A DNA stretch of 64,000 nucleotides from Aquatica leii (lineage: Eukaryota; Arthropoda; Insecta; Coleoptera; Lampyridae), in assembly GCA_035610365.1 (NCBI GenBank), contig CM069433.1, positions 173,554,882 to 173,618,881 on the forward strand, in the 5' to 3' direction. Numbering within the stretch: the stretch's first letter is position 1; every line of letters begins with the position of its first letter. Made by a program: the position numbers and the translations under genes. The notes under the pieces are model-generated. The model saw only the letters and a list, made by a program, of their open reading frames with translations, ran no database searches and was not told the origin of the DNA. Shown here piece after piece: positions 57,260 through 64,000 of this stretch.

Positions 57260-59215
57260 ATTCTAAATTAATCCAATCATTTTCACTATAATAATAAACG
57301 GTTGTACCTTTAGTCCCACAAAGGTATACTTTTTATTCCTTTCTGCTACAAGGACAAGGATTTGACTATATTGCAAATCAATTATGCTGGGCTTCCAAAT
57401 GCTGTCATCCGTTTTCTTTATTCGACAATTGGGCTTTACCACACAATGCAGCAGTTTCATCAATATGTAATCTCGCTTGTCTAAAGAAATCTATTTTTAT
57501 GTAGCTTTACGTACTATTTATTTAGTTGCTTAATGTACCTTCACTAATCAAACTTTTTTTTAATGTATTAAATTCTTCTAATTCTTTCTTGTCTGTAATA
57601 CTTTTACCATAAATTTCAAACGCTGCTTCTACAAATACTGCCCATTTAGAAAAGAGTTTGTTTTCTTTCCCAGAAAACATAGTACTAAAATCATGTTCCA
57701 CCTATAACTTACAAGATTTAATATTAAATCGTTAAGTTACAATAGGTAAAATTATACCAGTGTGTGCTTTTTAATTACATGTTTATATAAAGGCCAATCT
57801 TCTACTATCTTCAAAAAAGCGGTTGTTTGGCATTCTTTAGTTCTAAAATCCGCAGTTATTTGCCATTTTTCAAAGATAGTGTCCCAGTCACTTTCTTTAT
57901 TGTATTTTAGCTACGATTTTATGTTTTTATGCTTTTCGGAAGTCTCTTGTGCTATGATGTTGGATGCTGGCAAGTAATCTAAATTGGTACCTATACACAG
58001 AAAATTATTTCTTCTTTGTTTTTGTCGGAATAAGTCCCTTTTTCCTCCAAGTGAGTTTCGAATTCCCGGAACGATCGTAAAGCTTTGCTTTTGGATTGCT
58101 GCCGGCTATTCTAGGCACAAAATAAGTGTCCTGCCAGATGAATTAAATTAATAAGAAACACGAAAAATATACACAGATTTTTGAAAAAGCAAAAAAAAAG
58201 CAAAACTTAAAAGAATTTTGAAAAGACTTACTTTAATTTCCCCTGGAAATTGCTTCACAATTTCGTCAGCATCTTTATTAATTGTATCAACACCTAGTAT
58301 TTTTTTCTGCTTCAAAAGATGTCTAACTATTATATCTTTTCTATCTTCCTCCGTAAGGACTTTTTTTTCATCAAAACCTTTTAAAATACCTTGCCATTCA
58401 ACGGTGTTCTTTAAAATTTCTTGTACGCTCTATAAAGTTCATTACATAATAATTCTGTATGGACAAAAACGAAAAAAAAAACCAAAATTTTAGAACAATT
58501 TTTCCTATAACCAATAACCAGTAATATTATGAAGTTACTTTAAAGTTGTACAAAATATGTTTTCAAGAAGTTGAAATTGTCTAAAACGCATTTATAATAC
58601 AGTGTAAACAAAATTCCGTTATCATTTCTTATCAACGTACCTCATCACTGGCATTACTAGATTTTTTCCTCTTCCAGTATTTTAAAAGCGCTTTAAATTT
58701 AATTCTGGCGGCTAATTCACTATCCGGAAACAGAACCTCGATGTCGCGGTCTTCAATTTTTTTCATATGCTATAATGTTATCTTTAAATCTACACAAAAT
58801 GTGGTAAAAAGAAATAATCAAAGCACCTGCTCACTGTAAAAATAAGGGACTAACTATCACGGAGAAAATAAAACAGTAATCATTGATGAGTTATCAGAAA
58901 TTGTAATTGATAGTCATAAATCAGTTGACTTGATTACTGTTCTGCGCATCAATGATGGTTACTGTTTTATTACCTTCGTGTACAATTAAATTGTTTTAAT
59001 AATTATTGAATATTCCGCTCACCTGTAAACCTTTTCACAACTTCAGAAGAAAATTGCCAACTAATTAGCAGACTGGCTACTTCTGAAGCGGGTGTCAACG
59101 TTTCATTTAATAAATCGCCACCGTCCAAAATATTGTCGAACAACGAATTGATCGCACTATTATTTAAGTCCACATTGAAACTATTATACATATTGCCATG
59201 CACCACATTTATCAC
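57260..59215 (-). pseudogene. Multi-exon gene relic with SAM-like start, unclassified multi-copy family
   Basis: Exon-like blocks with good splice signals on the minus strand. 59215-59020: ASEVASLLISWQFSSEVVKRF then GTGAGC donor. 58769-58641 (43 codons, phase 0): EDRDIEVLFPDSELAARIKF ending DE before GTACGT. 58429-58232 (66 codons, phase 0): SVQEILKNTVEWQGILKGFD to FPGEIK before GTAAGT. Near 58121: GSNPKAKLYDR and RKKGLIP, then a stop. Further pieces WDTIFEKWQITADFRTKECQ, GKENKLFSKWAVFVEAAFEI and LHCVVKPNCRIKKTDDSIWK run to 57263. The start resembles a SAM domain. Exon 1 phase does not join exon 2 directly, and one TAG lies downstream, so it is probably inactive. Related to 4438-4626. Confidence 0.45.
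58858..58980. mobile_element. 123-bp MITE inside an intron
   Basis: Ends CACGGAGAAAATAAAACAGT and the inverse of CACGAAGGTAATAAAACAGT. The interior repeats AATCATTGATG inverted. TA may be duplicated on the flanks. The tip resembles ATCACGGAGA of the 2767-5764 element. Confidence 0.65.
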
Positions 59216-59219
59216 AACA

Positions 59220-61440
59220 TACGAAACTGTTATTCAAATAGAGCAAAATCTTAATCTTGGATTCTGGCTGGTGCATAGACAAATTGCAATGCATGCACAT
59301 GCAGATTCGCTGCATCTACTCGTACTTAGCCGAATATGCGCAATAGGTATTAATAAAATTTTGATATAAAAAGACTCTTAAATAAAGAATAATAATTCTT
59401 AAATCAAAAATTCTAATTTTATTATTAAGCATAGGTTTTAACATTTTAAGCCCTTTAGGTTGTAAACCAAGCACACAAGCTCTTTTGTCAAGAATTTTCC
59501 TAATTTTATATTTTAACAATACAGCTTTTAATTTATGAATTTAGATTCTTGAAGTCGAACAAGTAGTACGCGTTCTTAATATTAAGGTTTATAGGCCTTA
59601 TCTCAAGATTATAATATTTTTATTTTAAAAACGGCATTCTAGAAAAATATTATTTATAAAAGTCAGTATAAAATAGCTTAAATCAACATTTCGGTTTTCG
59701 AATTAAAAACTAAAAATAAATCTTTACAAAATTTTTTTAGTATTCAAGTATAACCGATCGGTTTAAACAAATTTAAGATTTTCTAATGCAGTTAATGCAC
59801 AAATTAACAAACAAAAACCAATTATTAAGTTTTTTAAAACCATCTAATTAAATAATATTAAAGTCTTATAAAAATTCATTCAAAATTAGATTTTCTTTTA
59901 AAAAGTTCTTCGTCAATCTTTCGTATCCTAATTGCATTAATATAATCTTGTAACAGTTAATTAAAATTCAGTTAGTTAACGATGCTTTGAACTTCATTTT
60001 AATCTAAAATAAGTATGTATTATTAATAATTTATAGCATGTTTTAAAATTTATTAAAATTTTCTACAATGTTGCTCACGAAAAAAAAACTTTTGTTGGAG
60101 TTTAGATTTGTATTTTAAATAACAAAGCGTAAAGAATAAGATTAAATTATTGTAAAATTGAAAAGTTTTTATCTTAAAAAGTCAATATTCTAATGGTTGT
60201 TTATTTTTACATAAATATTTTTGTTGTTATGCTTTACATTTTATTTAGCAACGCTTTTTGTATTAAAATAACATTGAAACTATTTATGTTTTTTTGATAT
60301 AAATTTATATTGTTTGTTATAATTCTATAAAAAGTTTTATTTTTTTTAGTAAGAAAATAATAAATTATAATAAATTGGGATCAATATAGTAAAAAGTAGA
60401 AATGGTAATACGGCTACATATGCATTAAAATATTATTCTTTCTTTTTTTGAAAATAAAATATACTGGTTTACTTTCGGGCTAATGTTTTTATATAACTTG
60501 GGTTTGCATAAATTGTTCTTTGACAAAGTTTGTGTATTTACTTTAATCTTTTTATGGTAGATAGTTTATTGTCTTAGAAAATGTTTATTTTTTGTTTTGT
60601 AGTTTGTTCAGATATAACTTGGAACATTTTTGTAATACAACTTAATATTAATGTACCATTGATATAATTTTTATTATAAATACTAAAAAAAAAACACTGT
60701 CAGAACCATTAAACAAAATTTTAGTTGTGCAATTTTGATACGTGTAATATTTTGTTCAAAAAGTATTAAAATAGTAATTTTGTTTTATATATTTATTTTT
60801 AACACATATAAATATTATTTTTTTAAACACTTTTGCTGTATAATTACTTAAATATAAACATGTCGATACTAATAATAAAGTAAACTAATTAATTAACGTT
60901 CATATGTTAAAAGTTTGAAACATCAAAAATAGTAACAAATAATATCATTATTATTAAATGTATTGTAAATTTAAATTCTTACTACACAAACATACTTGAA
61001 TCGTTTCCCGAAGGAAATTTCAAGTTTCTCTTAGAATTACTTGTTCGTCCCACACAAGTATCAAAAGATTGCTTCCTTATTATTATACAAAAAGACGTAA
61101 ACTTATTCTATTTTTAGTTACTTGAGAACAAAATTAGTTCAGTGACTTTAATCAATATGTACATGTATAGTATTTGTAAACTTGATCATATTGAGATATT
61201 AATCTTTTTAAATGAAACATTTAATATAAAAATATATATAATATAAAAAATGTAATTATATTTTTTAGTGTATGTAAATTCTTTATTACTTAAATATTCT
61301 ACTACATTAAAATTTGTATTTTTTATATAAAAATTTGACATTTTGTGTTGTTGCATGTAACACTTTTTTTTGGCTTTAGACGTAGTCTATGCAGCCAAAC
61401 ACAAATACATTTTTAAATTTTTCACAACATATATTCAATA
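59220..61440. other. AT-rich stretch without recognisable features
   Basis: Very AT-rich, homopolymer runs, no coherent frame, no repeat ends located. Confidence 0.55.
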
Positions 61441-61442
61441 TT

Positions 61443-62260
61443 TTAATTGTATACTTGTTTTGGCAAGATAATATTATAATAAATATTATTATTTATCACT
61501 AAAAGCGAGAATGTATTGAAAGGAGCTTCAATATTGTAATTAAACATCTTATTCATTAAGATGGATTGTTCATTTTTGTATTTACTACATTCTAAAATTA
61601 AATGGTCTATAGGTGTAAAGAGTCTTGCAGATTTCACATAGGTCCGTTTCGACTATACCTAACTTACGTAAATGTTCGCCAAAGTATCCATGTCCAAATC
61701 TTAATCTACTAAACACTACACACACACGCGCGCTTTAAAATTTTGAGATCTTGAAACCATCGTTTCTTGGGAATACAATTTACAATTTGGTAGTACCTAG
61801 TAGGAGTTTTTTCCATTGCTTCTATATAAAAATTATTCAATTTTTGTCTGATCCAAATTTTTGAGGTATTTATAGCTTCTTCTAAACAGCAATTGAAGTT
61901 TCTTGTAATTGAAGTAGTAGCACTGGATCTTGCTAAGCGATCTATCTCTTCATTGTATTTAATTCCAGAGTGGCTTTTAACTCAAATAAATTCAATTTTA
62001 TAACCTAATTCTTGAAGGTTACCTACACATATTTTAATGTGGATTTTCAAATTGTGATAAAGGATGGTATTTGTTAATGATTTTTTTCAGAACCGATAGA
62101 GCATCTGATAATTTAAATTTTCTTGTCATATTTAAGGAAGGGATAATAAATGCACATCCAATGTTATAGTTGTCTTAAGCGATATCGGTGTAAGTTTGAA
62201 GATGTTCTTGAAACTTATTCATAACAGAGTTAAATACGTTTTGGTTCAGTGCATGGTTTT
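61443..62260 (-). pseudogene. Non-LTR retrotransposon RNase H domain and tail
   Basis: Minus strand: HLQTYTDIA (first Asp), GCAFIIPSLN, KLSDALSVLKKIINKYHPLS, VKSHSGIKYNEEIDRLARSS (the ...SH.GI..NE..D..A motif), then RFGHGYFGEHLRKLGIVE, DLCEICKTLYT and DHLILECSKYKNEQSILMNK (the C..C..H...C tail). This is the RNase H plus zinc-binding tail of Jockey/R1-group non-LTR elements. Several frameshifts. Confidence 0.75.
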
Positions 62261-62577
62261 TGCTGTATTTTAGAATTATAATAGGTATTTCTTTTAACAA
62301 GTTTTTATAATTACAATTATCATCTTCCCCAACTCTTAAGCTATATGTATAAGTATATGTCCGGTTTTTAGTTGGTTTCTCGTTGTCGATTTTTTTCTTG
62401 TTAATTTAGTTTCTTGGACCTTCACTGAACTAGCTACAAAATTTACTTTTCTATCATGATTTCCCATTGACTAGTACTCATGAAAGATTTGTCTTCTTAG
62501 AGGTTTCATAATTCTTAATTTGATTTGTCTTTGCTTCTTTGGCCGTTTGATACTCAATACCCAACTTTTTTTTTCTT

Positions 62578-63290
62578 TCAGTAACTTTTTGAATAGCATA
62601 TGGCTTTTCGCTTTTTTTTTACTTTCGGGTTATTTAAACTACTTTTGTCGCAGTCGCTTAATCTTGGACTATAATTTGCATTATCTTCATTTCCGATTAC
62701 GTCTACATTATTCTCTACATTGGGTAAAAATGGAAAGCAATTTTCTTTTTCAAGGTTTTCATCAATAAATGCAAGTGTAGTAATATTAAGGTTTATTTCT
62801 GATACTGTTTCCTGATTCACGGGTACAATTATAGCGTTATTTTCTATGTATATTTTAGCTGTTAAATTTGTATCAACTGTTTCTTGTGCTATGACATAAT
62901 TTAAACTCTTTAAATTTGTATAAGGAGAAATCATTATTTAATTTTTCTTGCATTGCATCAACATTTGTATTTTCACTTTCAGACACCTTTGTCCCAAAGC
63001 TGTAGAAATTTGTTAATAACAATAGAATTTCGTCTACAGTACAATTACTGAAAAAGTTTGTAGATTCATTATAATTAACTAAACTTCTAAAAGTTGCTTT
63101 TGCAATTACTTTTAAAGAATTAATACTTTTTTCATACCTAGATACAATGTAACTGATATGTGCTTTCCGAGACAACTTTTTATCTAAAATCATACCTAAG
63201 TAAGGAAAAGTTAGATTATTTATCGTTATTGCTACGGGGTATATTATGTCTATTAAATACTGTAACTACTGATTTATTGTGCGATAGTTC
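62578..63290 (-). pseudogene. Non-LTR retrotransposon RT end, rearranged
   Basis: LELSHNKSVVTVFNRHN, TINNLTFPYLGMILDKKLSR and ISYIVSRYEKSINSLKVIAK form the end of the palm and thumb (FLGM.LD..L....HI). The following codons (62578-63060), including a KVKKKRKA basic end, fit no RT and may be foreign. Cut on its right by the LTR at 63296. Confidence 0.6.
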
Positions 63291-63295
63291 CAAAT

Positions 63296-64000
63296 TGTTA
63301 CAAGCTTATAGGTCTTACGAACCTTGCAAGGTCAACTCACACAGTCGGAGATAGGGGAGGTTTAACTAAATAAGAGTTAAAGGGCGCCAGATCTTTTATA
63401 AGTAAAGCTTCTATCTCGATCAGGACAGAAGGTTCAAGCCTGTAACGAATTCCAGGTTCGTAATCCTTGTTGCACTGGTGTTCGTGTAACCAACCACAAA
63501 GGAAGATGTGTTAAGATGTGTTACCATAAAGAAAAGATATAACAGGTATAACAACTTTAATTTATTGATGTGGAGTATTAACAACTATAATTCAGTAACG
63601 TAGAATATTAATAGATATAATTCAACAATGTAGAGTATTAACAAGTATAATTTAGTAACGTAGAATATTAATAAATATCATTCAACAATCTAGAGTATTA
63701 ACAAGTATAATTCAGTAACGTGGAGTCTTAATAACTATAATTCAATAACGTAGAGAATTAACAAGTATAATTCAGGAACGTGGAGTCTTAATAACTATAA
63801 TTCAATAACGTAGAGAATTAGTAATGATAATTCAGAAATTTTTGTGATACATTCTAAGTACATAAATGAAGGAAGGGTCATCAACCCACAAAGGTTTACA
63901 GCATGCAATATCACAAAATTAGATATTGACAATATCTAAATGGTATTAAAACTATTGCAATTGCGTATGTTAAACAAATTAAATTTCGTGAGTGACCTTC
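63296..64000 (+). mobile_element. LTR (TGTTACAAGC type), continues past the window
   Basis: TGTTACAAGCTTATAGG matches the start of the solo LTR at 17199, as do CTTACGAACCTTGCA and GGGCGCCAGA at about +85. AAAT precedes it; the right end lies outside the window. It interrupts the non-LTR RT just before the LELSHNKS codons. Confidence 0.75.
63541..63840 (+). repeat. 30-bp minisatellite within the LTR
   Basis: About ten head-to-tail copies of a unit like TAGAGTATTAACAAGTATAA plus TTCAGTAACG, with alternating variants hinting at a 60-bp higher-order unit. The relative at 17440-17520 has only one or two degenerate units. Confidence 0.85.

Noticed and set aside
63541..63840. CRISPR-like regular repeat array
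   Set aside because: Units are contiguous with no unique spacers and lie in a eukaryotic LTR; a minisatellite.

Overview
This window is a stretch of AT-rich, repeat-dominated genomic DNA from an arthropod, most likely an insect (a beetle is a guess). The basis is the mix of element families: piggyBac with TTAA targets, Tc1/mariner, Harbinger, THAP/P-element-like, pogo/Tigger-like, BEL/Pao and Ty3/gypsy LTR elements, Penelope-like elements (PLEs) and non-LTR retrotransposons. I found no convincing single-copy host gene, no rRNA or tRNA gene and no bacterial-type operon. Nearly every coding signal is a broken transposable-element gene, usually recognisable only when two or three reading frames are read together.

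Layout. 1-9050: a Tc1/mariner-like element with unusually long (~400 bp) terminal inverted repeats, flanked by TA. Its transposase gene is split by a solo/partial LTR and a 3 kb TIR element, which itself holds an inverted PLE dimer; a second, virus-like 2.3 kb TIR element (6550-8866) sits in its right terminal repeat. 9050-16050: PLE-type terminal palindrome, Crypton-like fragment, gypsy-like gag, a BEL/Pao pol interrupted by a PLE, and a Harbinger transposase. 17100-20540: a three-layer nest (piggyBac inside a solo LTR inside a hairpin-ended element) whose target-site duplications can be read exactly. 21-30 kb: gypsy remnant, solo LTR, a THAP/P-like transposase split by another LTR insertion, a second hairpin element. 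31-38 kb: a near-perfect 177-bp-arm hairpin, another P-like transposase, a Tc1 relic, a non-LTR element from ORF1 to YADD, and a PLE tail. 38-49 kb: non-LTR tail, Tc1 relic, a piggyBac with TTAA ends, a MITE and a pogo-like relic. 49.7-53.5 kb: an unclassified transposon gene split by a solo LTR. 53.7-56.8 kb: the highlight, a Ty3/gypsy element with two LTRs and one intact 820-codon ORF. 57-59 kb: a multi-exon unclassified gene relic. 61.4-64 kb: a non-LTR RNase H/RT relic and an LTR with a 30-bp minisatellite.

Most notable: the gypsy element at 53693-56832 encodes RNase H, integrase and GPY/F domains and then a TARG1/OARD1-like macrodomain (ADP-ribosyl hydrolase) that keeps both catalytic residues known from TARG1. 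A CCCH zinc finger follows in the next frame. The second candidate novelty is the 2.3 kb TIR element at 6550-8866, which has a TATA/initiator promoter, palindromic ends, tandem subrepeats and three genes I do not recognise. Other leads are hammerhead-like cores in PLE termini and the long hairpin at 31457-31850.
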